From assembly GCA_040754295.1 (NCBI GenBank), contig JBFMCQ010000012.1:1-64000 (forward strand): a stretch of 64,000 bases of DNA, read 5' to 3'. The notes under the pieces are model-generated. The model was not told the origin of the DNA. It was given only the letters and a program-made list of their open reading frames with translations, and did no database searches. The stretch is from Solimonas sp040754295. GTDB taxonomy: Bacteria; Pseudomonadota; Gammaproteobacteria; Nevskiales; Nevskiaceae. Below, piece by piece: positions 45,338-54,040 of the stretch (positions are counted from its first letter, which is position 1; every line of letters starts with the position of its first letter). Both the position numbers and the translations under genes were made by a program.

Positions 45338-45613
45338 GCTCCGCAGAGCCGCGCTGCGAGCCGCAGCCGGCTCCCCCCGTATCGTTGGAATGCCGCGGAA
45401 ATAATACGCGTTGCAATGCAGCGGTGACGTAGCCGCGCAAAAATCTGCGCGGCACGAGGAGGCCGCGCCGGCATGAGACATCGGGCCGCGCCGCCGGTGC
45501 ATGCTGTTTACGAAATGCCCTGAATGAGCTAGCGTTGACGAAGTTTCGTGTGCGGATCGGGGCAGCACACGGGCGGAGCAGGGAGTCTGCTCCGGGTGAA
45601 CGGGGGCGACAAG

Positions 45614-46309
45614 ATGTTCGAGCTACGCTCAATCGATGGGGCGCCAGACAGCGACGAGCTGCTAGCGCCGCACATCAGTGCGCTGCGCCGGCTGGCGCTG
45701 CGGCTGACGGCGAGTCATTGCGACGCCGAGGACCTGCTTCAGGGCGTGCGGCTCAAGCTTCACGTCCACCGCTTCCGGCTGCCGCATGTGCAGGATCTGC
45801 GGCCGTGGCTGTATCGCGTGATGTACTACGAGTTCCTCGACCAGACGCGCCAGGCGCGGAAGTTTCCTGCCGTGGCGCTGGACACGGTCGACACCGACAC
45901 GATCGAGCGCGGGCTGCGCACCTGGGCCTGCGGCGAGGAAGGCGAGCGCTTCGACGAGCTGACCGGGCCCGAGCTGTGTGCGTTCCGCATGCAGCTCAAG
46001 GACTTCATCGACATGGCGCTCGATCAGCTCGCGCCGCTGCAGCGACAGGCCGTCGCGCTGCACGACCTCGAAGGACTGTCGTTACCGGAGATCGCGCAGC
46101 GCTGCGCGGTGCCGCTGAACACGCTCAAGGCCGCGCTCACGCGCGCCCGCGCGGTGCTGCGCGAGCGTCTGTCCGAGTTCGATGTGCTGCACGCACGGCT
46201 GTCGACGCGCAGACGCGCGGTCGCCATGCGCAGAGCGCACGGCCGCTCGGCCTATCGTCGCATGCGGCGTCGCGGTGCCGGCAGCGGCGGCGATCAGCAG
46301 AATCTCTGA
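45614..46309 (+). CDS. ECF-type sigma-70 family sigma factor 2
   Basis: 231 aa from the ATG at 45614 (GGGGG at 8-9 nt); an upstream GTG at 45596 in frame is an alternative. Region 2 (LALRLTASHCDAEDLLQGVRLKL, then LRPWLYRVMYYEFLDQTRQ) and region 4 (LAPLQRQAVALHDLEGLSLPEIA, then LNTLKAALTRARAVLRERL) are clear. The tail is Arg-rich (RRRAVAMRRAHGRSAYRRMRR), like that of sigma factor 1. No anti-sigma gene is adjacent. It is divergent from the response regulator at 44876 and convergent with the GAF protein gene. Confidence 0.9.
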   Translation: MFELRSIDGAPDSDELLAPHISALRRLALRLTASHCDAEDLLQGVRLKLHVHRFRLPHVQDLRPWLYRVMYYEFLDQTRQARKFPAVALDTVDTDTIERGLRTWACGEEGERFDELTGPELCAFRMQLKDFIDMALDQLAPLQRQAVALHDLEGLSLPEIAQRCAVPLNTLKAALTRARAVLRERLSEFDVLHARLSTRRRAVAMRRAHGRSAYRRMRRRGAGSGGDQQNL

Positions 46310-46324
46310 GCCGTCGGACCGGAT

Positions 46325-47260
46325 TCAGCCGACGGCGCGCAACGCCGCCGCCTCGGCCTTGCGCAGCGGCTCGTCGAAACGCGCAGACACCGCGCTGCAG
46401 CGGCTGGCCAGTCCGTGCTCCTCCAGCAGCACGCGTACGTGCGTCTCGAGCTTGAGTGCGCGCTGCCGGTCGCACTCATGCAGCAGCACCAGCAGGGTCG
46501 ACGGCTGCGCACGTGTACCGACGTAGTCCGGAGTGAGCCGCGCGAGCACGCCGTCCAGGCCGTCGATCCGCTCCCCGGCCTGCCCTGCACCCGCCGGCCG
46601 CCGCACCAGGCCGCCGCCCCGGATGGAGACGGCGAGCACCGCCGCCGGCAGCGCGAGGGCCTGGCGGATGTCGTCCTCGTGCTTCAGCGCCAGACGCCAT
46701 TCGCGCGGCGGCAGCCAGCGCGACTCGCCGCCGCAGCGCTGGCGCAGCAGGCCGTGTGTCACCGCGCGCGCGTAGTGGGTCAGCGCGCGGCTACGCTCGA
46801 TCAGCGTCACCAGCTGCCGTCCGTACCGGTGCAGCGCACCGATGTGGCGGCGGCCGCGCGGCGGCTGATGCCGGCGCGTGTCGACCGCGCCCAGCGTACC
46901 GAGCGGCTCGCCCGACAGCCCGTACAGCGCAACGCCGATGTATGCGCCGACATCGAAAGCCTTGCGCACCGGCGCCGATACGCGCCCGTCCTGGTAGTCG
47001 ACCGGGACGAAAGTGTCGCGAAGATCGCGGGTCATGCGCGAGCAGATCGTCTGGTCCCACGGCACGAGGTCACCGCGCGGCGACGCCGCGCCGGCAACGT
47101 GCACCATGACCCACTCGTCGCCGATCATGCGCGTCAGCGTCCAGCGCCCGAACGGGACCTCGCGCTGCAGCGCGTCGAGCCGCGTGGCGATCTCCTCGCA
47201 GAAGGACCGCGCCTCGTCCGCATCACCGCCATTGTCGTTTTCGGAGGGGAGCGTCGCCAT
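46325..47260 (-). CDS. GAF-domain protein with unrecognised C-terminal domain
   Basis: 311 aa. A GAF domain (about 15-165) has FGRWTLTRMIGDEWVMVHV, VPWDQTICSRMTRD and YIGVALYGLSGEPLGTLGAVD. The C-terminal half (about 185-311) has the length and alternation of a GGDEF domain but no active-site motif; I cannot name it with confidence. The GAF half parallels that of the protein at 40504. It lies 56 bp after ECF sigma factor 3 on the same strand and is a candidate regulator of it. Confidence 0.75.
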   Translation of the reverse strand: MATLPSENDNGGDADEARSFCEEIATRLDALQREVPFGRWTLTRMIGDEWVMVHVAGAASPRGDLVPWDQTICSRMTRDLRDTFVPVDYQDGRVSAPVRKAFDVGAYIGVALYGLSGEPLGTLGAVDTRRHQPPRGRRHIGALHRYGRQLVTLIERSRALTHYARAVTHGLLRQRCGGESRWLPPREWRLALKHEDDIRQALALPAAVLAVSIRGGGLVRRPAGAGQAGERIDGLDGVLARLTPDYVGTRAQPSTLLVLLHECDRQRALKLETHVRVLLEEHGLASRCSAVSARFDEPLRKAEAAALRAVG

Positions 47261-47316
47261 CGTCTCTGTCTCCCTTCAACTCACGGTGAGCTGCGGCTGG
47301 CCGGTCCGGGCTGCGT

Positions 47317-47976
47317 TCACTGGACGGCTACGCGGAGCGGCGACTGCCCGGCGCCGCGTCTGCGCTGTGGTGCGGGCTTGGCGCCGGGGGCGCCAATCGG
47401 CTGCAGCCGCGCGCGCAGACTGCCGCGCGCACGGCGCAGCGCCGATTTGACCGTGTTGATCGATAAGCCCATGCGCCGCGCGATCTCCGGCATGCTCAGT
47501 CCATCGATGTCGTGCAGCTGCACCATCGCGCGCTGCCGCGCCGGTAGGCGCCCGATCGCCAGCGTCACTTCGTCGGCCAGCTGCATGTGCAGCACGCAGC
47601 GGTCCGGCGCCTCCTGCCCGTCGCCGAGCCAGGCGTCGCCGGGCAGCGTGCTTTCGTCGGCCAGCTCGGGCAGCGCATCGATGCTGGTACCCTCGCTCAG
47701 CGGATCGGCGCGCCGGCGGCGATCGACAAACTGGTGGTACATCACACGCATCAGCCAGGGCTGCAGCAGCTCGACCGCGGCCACGCGCGTGCGCTGCTCC
47801 CACAGCTTGATCATCACGTCCTGAAACAGATCCTCGCCGTCGTGCGGGTTGCGCGTCAGCCGCTGCGCGAAACGTTTGAGCAGCGGCAGATAGGGCCCGA
47901 CACGCTCCATCAGATCGAAGTCGACCGGGATTTGCGCCGCGGGCCTCGCCGCAACCGCCGTGTTCGCCTGTTCCAT
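47317..47976 (-). CDS. ECF-type sigma-70 family sigma factor 3
   Basis: 219 aa from the ATG at 47976 (GGAG 6 nt upstream). Region 2: RFAQRLTRNPHDGEDLFQDV, then LQPWLMRVMYHQFVDRRRR. Region 4: LPARQRAMVQLHDIDGLSMPEIA, then INTVKSALRRARGSLRARL. The tail is Pro/Arg/Gly-rich. It is closest in feel to sigma factor 1 of this island. No anti-sigma gene is evident; a GAF protein gene lies downstream and the secreted Gly/Ala-rich protein gene upstream, both on the same strand. Confidence 0.9.
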   Translation of the reverse strand: MEQANTAVAARPAAQIPVDFDLMERVGPYLPLLKRFAQRLTRNPHDGEDLFQDVMIKLWEQRTRVAAVELLQPWLMRVMYHQFVDRRRRADPLSEGTSIDALPELADESTLPGDAWLGDGQEAPDRCVLHMQLADEVTLAIGRLPARQRAMVQLHDIDGLSMPEIARRMGLSINTVKSALRRARGSLRARLQPIGAPGAKPAPQRRRGAGQSPLRVAVQ

Positions 47977-48116
47977 CGCCAACTCCGGTGCAGTGCCCGC
48001 TCGCCGGCACGGCCGGCCCCCAAGGCCCGCCATCGGCGGACCGCTATGCGGTGAAACGTGGATGCGTTTGTCAGGCCGGGAGCCGCCGTCGCCGACGGCC
48101 CCGGCTGACAAGAGGC

Positions 48117-48770
48117 TTAGTGGCCGATGCCCAGCGAGACCCCGATACCGGCGCTCGCCTGCGCCGAGCTGCCGCCGACCGCGACGTCGGTCCCGGCGTC
48201 GGCCGCGAGGGCCACCGAGATCACCATCGGGCTCGCCGGCTCGACGGTCGCGGTGCCGACTTCGGTGACACCGCTCACCGGCGCAGCGATCATGCTGGTG
48301 GCGCCCGCGGTCGCCTGACCGCTGATGCCGCTCAGCAGCTGCGTCCCTGCTGCGAGATTGCCGATCAGTCCACCGCCGATACCCATGCCGCCCGCACCCG
48401 ACAGCTGCGCGGCGACCTGGCTGGTGACGTCCGCGGCCAGCAGCGTGTTGACGACGGCACCGAGGCCCGGCAGCGACACGCCACCGGTGGCGCCACCGGT
48501 TGCGGCGAACGCACTGCCGAGATTCAGACCGGACGAGGAAATGCCCGAAGCGGCCTCGGCACCGAGCCCGGCAATGGCGCCGAGCCCGGCCGTCGGCAGG
48601 GCGATATCGAGACCGCCGGCGACCGTGGCGCCGGCATTGCCGCTGAGCGACAGCAGCGAGGCCGCCGCGGACAGGGTGGAGTTAACCGTCGTGCTGAGTC
48701 CCAACCCGTCGGCGTGCGCTGCGGTCGCCGAGAACATCAGGCCGAGCACGGCAATGTAAGTCTTACGCAT
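48117..48770 (-). CDS. Secreted Gly/Ala/Ser-rich low-complexity protein
   Basis: 217 aa from the ATG at 48770 (GGAGG 8-9 nt upstream). A Sec signal (TYIAVLGLMFSATAAHA, cleavage after AHA) precedes about 195 residues of Gly, Ala, Ser, Leu, Val and Thr with almost no Lys/Arg and few aromatic residues. Hydrophobic GL/GA repeats recur (LGLSTTVNSTLSAAASLL, GLGAIAGLGAEAASG, GIGGGLIGNLAAG). No family is recognised. The composition suggests a surface, adhesive or self-assembling protein. It lies 140 bp upstream of ECF sigma factor 3 on the same strand. Confidence 0.75.
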   Translation of the reverse strand: MRKTYIAVLGLMFSATAAHADGLGLSTTVNSTLSAAASLLSLSGNAGATVAGGLDIALPTAGLGAIAGLGAEAASGISSSGLNLGSAFAATGGATGGVSLPGLGAVVNTLLAADVTSQVAAQLSGAGGMGIGGGLIGNLAAGTQLLSGISGQATAGATSMIAAPVSGVTEVGTATVEPASPMVISVALAADAGTDVAVGGSSAQASAGIGVSLGIGH

Positions 48771-49141
48771 GGTGAAAACCTCCTGGAGCGAGTGAGTGCC
48801 TTGGTGAGGTCCATGGCGCACACCGCCACGGCCGCCTCAGCTATCTGGACGGCCACGCTCATTGCTCCAGGTGCCTGCGCCGCCTGATCCCGGTCCTCCC
48901 GGAATGACCGCTCGTCGGCGCGCAATAGATAAGAGATACCGGTCCTGGCCGATCCTGGTACGGGCGGATCCGCGACCGCTCGCAGTCCCGCTGTGATCTC
49001 GCAGGGTTTCTCCCGACTTCCGCCCAATCTGCGCGTGGCCTGTGCTCGAGCACCCGTGCTTGCGCACAGGCGACACGGGGCCGGGCCTAGTGCGCGAGCC
49101 GGCGGCGCGCTCGAAGGTGATCGGGTTGAAGCCCGACCCAA
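48771..49141. other. Intergenic region upstream of the secreted protein gene
   Basis: Apart from the SD of the gene at 48770, I see no gene here. Short frames exist but have no start signals or recognisable content. The promoter of the secreted-protein gene must lie here. Confidence 0.45.
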
Positions 49142-49172
49142 CAAAAAAACCCCGGCGCTCGTGCCGGGGTTC
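49142..49172 (-). terminator. Rho-independent terminator of the second cold-shock gene
   Basis: AACCCCGGC pairs with GCCGGGGTT around a 6-nt loop, with an A run on the plus strand at 49142-49149 giving a T tract on the minus strand. It lies about 25 bp past the csp stop. It has the same design as the terminator at 65-100. Confidence 0.85.
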
Positions 49173-49197
49173 TCGAAATTCTTCGTTGCCGCTTAGG

Positions 49198-49410
49198 TCA
49201 AAGAGGGCGAATCGCGGCCGCCTGCAGTCCCTTCGGACCACGCCGTACCTCGAACTGCACCTTCTGGCCTTCCTTCAGGGTCTTGAATCCGGATCCCTGG
49301 ATCTCGCGGAAGTGGGCGAACAGATCCTCACCACCACCCTCGGGGGTGATGAAACCGAACCCCTTGGCGTCATTGAACCACTTCACGGTACCCATTGAGA
49401 CATTCGACAT
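49198..49410 (-). CDS. CspA-family cold-shock protein, second copy
   Basis: 70 aa, a single cold-shock domain with KGFGFI and DLFAHF nucleic-acid-binding motifs; AAAGGAATGG precedes the ATG. Most N-terminal residues are shared with the first copy (126-338); differences cluster near the C-terminus (QFEVRRGPKGLQAAAIRPL). RNA chaperone role as for the family. It is monocistronic with its own terminator, and its leader shares blocks with that of the first copy. Confidence 0.95.
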   Translation of the reverse strand: MSNVSMGTVKWFNDAKGFGFITPEGGGEDLFAHFREIQGSGFKTLKEGQKVQFEVRRGPKGLQAAAIRPL

Positions 49411-49754
49411 ACGACCATTCCTTTCAAATCAGATTGAGACCGGGCCAACCCGCCCGTGGGTGCAAGCGATCAAGAAAGGTAGCCGGGCAACTTACACAGC
49501 ACCGTCCCGAAGACGGGTAAGGAAAACCGCGGTGAACACTGCTTGAAGCGGATGCGCGCGCCACTCTACACGGTCCCTCCACGGCTGTCGATGAGGGCTT
49601 CACCCAAGTGTAAACAGGCGCAAGCGCGTTAAGCGCGCATGCGATTCGCTCTGCAAAACCGGGCATCCCGCGGCCGGGGGTTTGGAGCGCCCGGTCCGGT
49701 TGCTATCATCCGCGCCCTTTCGCCGGACCCTCCGGCGCCATCGGTTTTCCTTCA
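49411..49754 (-). promoter_or_regulatory. csp leader/promoter copy 2 and divergent rdgC promoter region
   Basis: On the minus strand the csp leader shares GGCGGGTTGGCC (49443-49454), CTTGATCGCTTGCAC (49460-49474) and TTCAAGCAGTGT (49536-49547) with copy 1. The remaining bases up to 49754 form the gap before the divergent rdgC and contain no gene-like frame. A G-C hairpin CCCGTCTTCGGGACGG (49503-49518) lies between the blocks. Confidence 0.55.
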
Positions 49755-50651
49755 ATGTGGTTCAAGAACTTCACCATCTATCGCCTGCCGCCCGGCTGGT
49801 CGCGCACGCCCGGGCAGATCGAAGCGACGCTCACCGGGTTTCCGTTGCAGCCGTGCACCGGACTGGCGCTGCAGAGCCGCGGCTTCGTGCCGGTCAATGA
49901 TGCCGGGCAATTCGCGTACGCGCAGGAAAAGCAGGTGCTCGTCACGATGGGCAGCGAGGACAAGCTGCTGCCCGCGGCGGTGGTCAACCAGACCGCCGGC
50001 GAGCGCATCCAGAAGCTCGAAAACGAGAAAGGCTTCAAGCTCGGCCGCAAGGCCAAGCGCGAAATCAAGGAGCAGGTCGCCGCGGAGCTGACGCCGCGCG
50101 CGTTCTCGCGCCGCCGCGAAACGCGCGGCTGGCTCGACTTCGACGGCGGCTGGCTGATCGTCGACACGGCCTCGGCGACGCGTGCCGACGAATTCACCGA
50201 AACGCTGCGCAACGCGCTCGGCGAGCTGCCGGTGACGCCGCTGCAGTCGGAGCCGTCGATGAGCGCGCTGATGACGCAGTGGCTCGCCGGCCGCGAGGCG
50301 CCGGGCGCCTTCGATCTCGACGACGAGTGCGAGCTGACCGCCACCGACGAGCACAAATCGACTGTGCGCTACCTGCGCCACGCGCTCGACGGCAAGGACA
50401 TCGCCGGGCACCTGTCCAACGGCAAGGTGGCGATGCGCCTGGCGCTGACCTGGAAAGACCGCGTGAGCTTCGTCGTCGACGACAAGCTGCAGCTGCGCCG
50501 CGTGAAGCGGCTCGACATGGAGCGCGTGCGCGAGGAATCCGACGGTCTGCCGCCGGAGCAGCAGTTCGAGATCGACTTCGCGCTGATGAGCGGCGAATAC
50601 GCGGCGCTGCTCAAGGACCTGGCCGAGGCCGTCAACGCCGCGCGCAACTGA
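49755..50651 (+). CDS. rdgC: Recombination-associated protein RdgC
   Basis: 298 aa, the family length. It starts with the typical MWFKNFTIYRLP and has FVPVNDAGQFAYAQEKQVLV, EKGFKLGRKAKREIKEQVA and LPRAFSRRRETRGW-type segments seen throughout RdgC proteins. RdgC forms a ring-shaped dimer around DNA and limits RecA activity. Largely confined to beta- and gammaproteobacteria, it supports the taxonomic reading. It stands alone, divergent from csp. Confidence 0.95.
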   Translation: MWFKNFTIYRLPPGWSRTPGQIEATLTGFPLQPCTGLALQSRGFVPVNDAGQFAYAQEKQVLVTMGSEDKLLPAAVVNQTAGERIQKLENEKGFKLGRKAKREIKEQVAAELTPRAFSRRRETRGWLDFDGGWLIVDTASATRADEFTETLRNALGELPVTPLQSEPSMSALMTQWLAGREAPGAFDLDDECELTATDEHKSTVRYLRHALDGKDIAGHLSNGKVAMRLALTWKDRVSFVVDDKLQLRRVKRLDMERVREESDGLPPEQQFEIDFALMSGEYAALLKDLAEAVNAARN

Positions 50652-50904
50652 ATCCGCAGCAGCGGCGCGGACGCGCGGGGCGGCTTCATTCATTCACGCT
50701 TTCCGCCGCGTTCTCTGCGGTGAACGATCGCGCGTGCCGGCTGGCGATTGCCGGGTCGGACGTTGGTCCTGCAAGGCCGGCCCACGTCCGGCGTGCATTC
50801 ACGGCGCGAATGGATCCTCATCCAAATTCGTCAATGGATTTATGGATGGCAGGCGGCGTACCGTGTGATCCTTTCCAACGGGCACGACCCCGACGGGTAT
50901 CGAG

Positions 50905-51597
50905 ATGGGCGCCATTTATCTGATCCGCCACGGCCAGGCCTCGTTCGGCACCGGCAACTACGATCGGCTGTCGGAAACCGGCTTCGAGCAGGCGCGCGTG
51001 CTCGGCGAGAGTCTGCGCACGCGCGTGCCGGCCGCCGATCTGGTCATCTGCGGCAACATGCGCCGGCATTGCGAGACCGCGCGCACCGCGCTCGATGCAA
51101 TGGGTCGACCGGCGCAGTGGGAGGAGGACGGCGGCTGGGCCGAATACGACCACGTCGCCGTGCTGCGCGCGTTCAAGCCGGCATGGGCGGATCAGGCGCG
51201 CCTGACGGCGGAATTGATGGCCCTGCCCGATCCGCGCCGCGCGTTTCAGGAGGCGTTCGAGCAGGCGATCGCGCGCTGGGTCGGCGGGCAGCACAACGAC
51301 GACTACCCGGAGAGCTGGTCGGGCTTCTGCACACGCATCGAGCAGGCGCTCAACCGCCTGCACCAACGTCTCGGCAAATCGCAGACCGCACTGGTGTTCA
51401 CCTCCGGCGGACCGATCACGGCCGTCGTGCAGCGCCTGCTGCGGCTCGGCGACGAGCGCACGTTCCGGCTGAACTGGACACTCGCCAACGCGGCGCTGAC
51501 CAAACTGATCTACTCGAGCCGCGGCCTCTATCTGTCGACGCTCAACGACCACGCGCACTTCGAAGGCGCGCATGCGCACCTGATCACTTATCGGTAG
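50905..51597 (+). CDS. Histidine phosphatase (phosphoglycerate-mutase-like) family protein
   Basis: 230 aa. The RHG catalytic motif IYLIRHGQASFG (His near residue 8) opens the protein, with CGNMRRHCETARTAL carrying the next Arg/His and a late VFTSGGPITAVVQ where the second catalytic His is normally found in a GHG-type motif. Here that site reads TSGGPI, so the second His is absent at this position. Phosphomonoesterase activity may be altered. Substrate unknown. The 253-bp gap upstream has no gene. Confidence 0.82.
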   Translation: MGAIYLIRHGQASFGTGNYDRLSETGFEQARVLGESLRTRVPAADLVICGNMRRHCETARTALDAMGRPAQWEEDGGWAEYDHVAVLRAFKPAWADQARLTAELMALPDPRRAFQEAFEQAIARWVGGQHNDDYPESWSGFCTRIEQALNRLHQRLGKSQTALVFTSGGPITAVVQRLLRLGDERTFRLNWTLANAALTKLIYSSRGLYLSTLNDHAHFEGAHAHLITYR

Positions 51598-51656
51598 AAC
51601 GTGACAGAATCCGCGCTTCGCGGAGTACGCGAACCAGTGGCCGTGATGTAGAAGCA

Positions 51657-52181
51657 GTGACCGAGGTCCGCAGCTTCCCGCCGGTGGCGCGCGCGGATGC
51701 GCGTGTGCTCGTGCTCGGCAGCATGCCGGGCGTGGCCTCGCTCGCCGCGCAACAGTACTACGCGCACCCGCGCAACGCGTTCTGGCCGATCATGGCCGAG
51801 CTGACCGGCGTCGCCGCACAGGCGCACTACGCCGAGCGGCTCGCCGGACTGCAGCGCGCGCACATCGCGCTCTGGGACGTGCTCCAATCCTGCGTGCGCG
51901 CCGGCAGCCTCGATACGTCGATCGATGAATCGAGCATCGTCGCCAACGACTTCGCGGCGTTCTTCGAGCGCCATCGCCGCATCACCCACGTCTTCTTCAA
52001 TGGCTCGAAGGCGGCCGAGGCGTTCCGCCGCCATGTGCTGCCCCGGCTCGACGGATTGCGCCTGCCGATGCAGCGGCTGCCGTCGACGAGCCCGGCGAAC
52101 GCGTCCTACAGCCTGGCACGCAAGCTCGAGCACTGGCGCGCCGTGATCGACGCGGCCGGTGGCCGTGCCCAACGGTCGTGA
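51657..52181 (+). CDS. Hypoxanthine/uracil-DNA glycosylase, family 6-like (DNA-deoxyinosine glycosylase)
   Basis: 174 aa from the GTG at 51657. The UDG-superfamily fold opens with RVLVLGSMPGVASLAAQQYYAHPRNAFWPIM, where the first part is the catalytic motif, and ends with LPSTSPANAS, the DNA-intercalation motif. GSMPG...YYAHPRNAFWP is the hallmark of the family that removes deoxyinosine. It excises deaminated bases and so starts base-excision repair. It lies 59 bp after the phosphatase gene. Confidence 0.85.
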   Translation: MTEVRSFPPVARADARVLVLGSMPGVASLAAQQYYAHPRNAFWPIMAELTGVAAQAHYAERLAGLQRAHIALWDVLQSCVRAGSLDTSIDESSIVANDFAAFFERHRRITHVFFNGSKAAEAFRRHVLPRLDGLRLPMQRLPSTSPANASYSLARKLEHWRAVIDAAGGRAQRS

Positions 52182-52306
52182 TTGCCGCCGGGCGGTCGTG
52201 ATTCGGATCAGCGAGACACTCGGCAGTATCGCCCGCGTCGATCCGGGGCTTGCCGATCGCGGCGGATGCGGCGACAGTGTCGCTCCCCTCCCCGACGGAC
52301 GCTGCC

Positions 52307-52684
52307 ATGCGCATCCTGCACACGATGATCCGCGTCGGCGATCTCGACCGCTCGATCGCCTTCTATACCGAGGTGCTCGGCATGAAGCTGCTGAGTCGCA
52401 AGGACTATCCCGGCGGCAGGTTCACGCTCGCCTTCGTCGGCTTCGGCGACGGCGGTGCCGAGATCGAGCTGACCTACAACTACGGCGTCGAGCGCTACGA
52501 GCCGGGCACGGGCTTCGGCCACATCGCCGTCGAGGTCGACGACGCCTACGAGGCTTGCGAGCTCGTCAGGCAGCGCGGCGGCAAGGTCACGCGCGCGGCC
52601 GGGCCGATGCAGCACGGCACGACGGTGATCGCCTTCGTCGAAGACCCGGACGGGTACAAGATCGAGTTCATCCAGAAGAAATAG
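52307..52684 (+). CDS. gloA: Lactoylglutathione lyase (glyoxalase I)
   Basis: 125 aa from the ATG at 52307, the short bacterial Ni-type length. Metal ligands: His in RILHTMIRV (H5), Glu in AEIELTYN, His in FGHIAVEV and Glu in YKIEFIQKK. The enzyme isomerises the methylglyoxal-glutathione hemithioacetal to S-lactoylglutathione. Upstream in-frame codons lack a good SD. It is convergent with the urease cluster; its usual Ni dependence is a functional link to urease, by inference only. Confidence 0.94.
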   Translation: MRILHTMIRVGDLDRSIAFYTEVLGMKLLSRKDYPGGRFTLAFVGFGDGGAEIELTYNYGVERYEPGTGFGHIAVEVDDAYEACELVRQRGGKVTRAAGPMQHGTTVIAFVEDPDGYKIEFIQKK

Positions 52685-52760
52685 CGTGGCTGCAGGCCGC
52701 GCCGGAGGAGATCGATGGACGCGCGGCAGCCGGCCTTCCGGCAAGCACTACACCGGCGCA

Positions 52761-53378
<618 letters not shown>

Positions 53379-53383
53379 CGGGC

Positions 53384-54040
53384 TCAGCTCCTGAACAGAC
53401 GGGAATACTGGGTTTCGTGGCGGCTGCTGGCGAGCGCGAGCAGCGGCGCCTGCGTCGACAGCGCGTCGTCGCCGAGCGCCTGCGCCCGCACCACCGTCGC
53501 GGCGATGCGTGTCCGCAGCGCCAGCAGCAGGCGCTGGCCGGCGAGCTGGCCCAGCGGCAGCGCCTTGATCGCCGCCATCACCTGGTTCTCGGCCCAGCCG
53601 TAGAGATAGCCGTGCAGCGCCGCGAGCGGCGCGATGGTCCAGCAGGCGCTCGCCCAGGCATGCGCGGCCGGGTAGCACAGGTCCTCGCCTGGCAGCGGAT
53701 CGGCGTGCCCGAGTCCGCACAGCAGCCGGCGCAGCGAATAGCCCATCTGCAGCGTCTCGGCGCGCAGCTCGCGGGTCTCACGCGTGGCGATGAACTCGTC
53801 GTTCCAGCGCGCGTAGCGGGACCCGTCGCCGGCATCCCAGGCGGCGCGCAGGCGCAGCCACAGCGGCGCTTCGTAGCGGCCGAGCACCAGTGTCAGCACG
53901 TCGCCGATCCAGACGGCTGCGCTGTGCGCGTCGTGCACGTCGCCGTCCTCGATCGCGCGCTCCAGCCCCTGCGAATAGCTGTAGGCGCCGACCGGCAGCG
54001 CGGGGCTCGACAGTTGCAGCAGCGCGCCGGGGTCGCTCAT
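53384..54040 (-). CDS. ureF: Urease accessory protein UreF
   Basis: 218 aa from the ATG at 54040, which overlaps the ureE stop by 4 bp; the longer frame above is the ureE region. The helical UreF fold is recognisable from LLQLSSPALPVGAYSYSQGLE at the start, FIATRETRELRAETLQMG and LPLGQLAGQRLLLAL. UreF bridges UreD and UreG on the apo-enzyme and controls UreG GTPase activity. Confidence 0.95.
   Translation of the reverse strand: MSDPGALLQLSSPALPVGAYSYSQGLERAIEDGDVHDAHSAAVWIGDVLTLVLGRYEAPLWLRLRAAWDAGDGSRYARWNDEFIATRETRELRAETLQMGYSLRRLLCGLGHADPLPGEDLCYPAAHAWASACWTIAPLAALHGYLYGWAENQVMAAIKALPLGQLAGQRLLLALRTRIAATVVRAQALGDDALSTQAPLLALASSRHETQYSRLFRS

Noticed and set aside
36060..48770. The island as a mobile element
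   Set aside because: No integrase, transposase, tRNA boundary or flanking direct repeats; base composition looks like the rest of the window.
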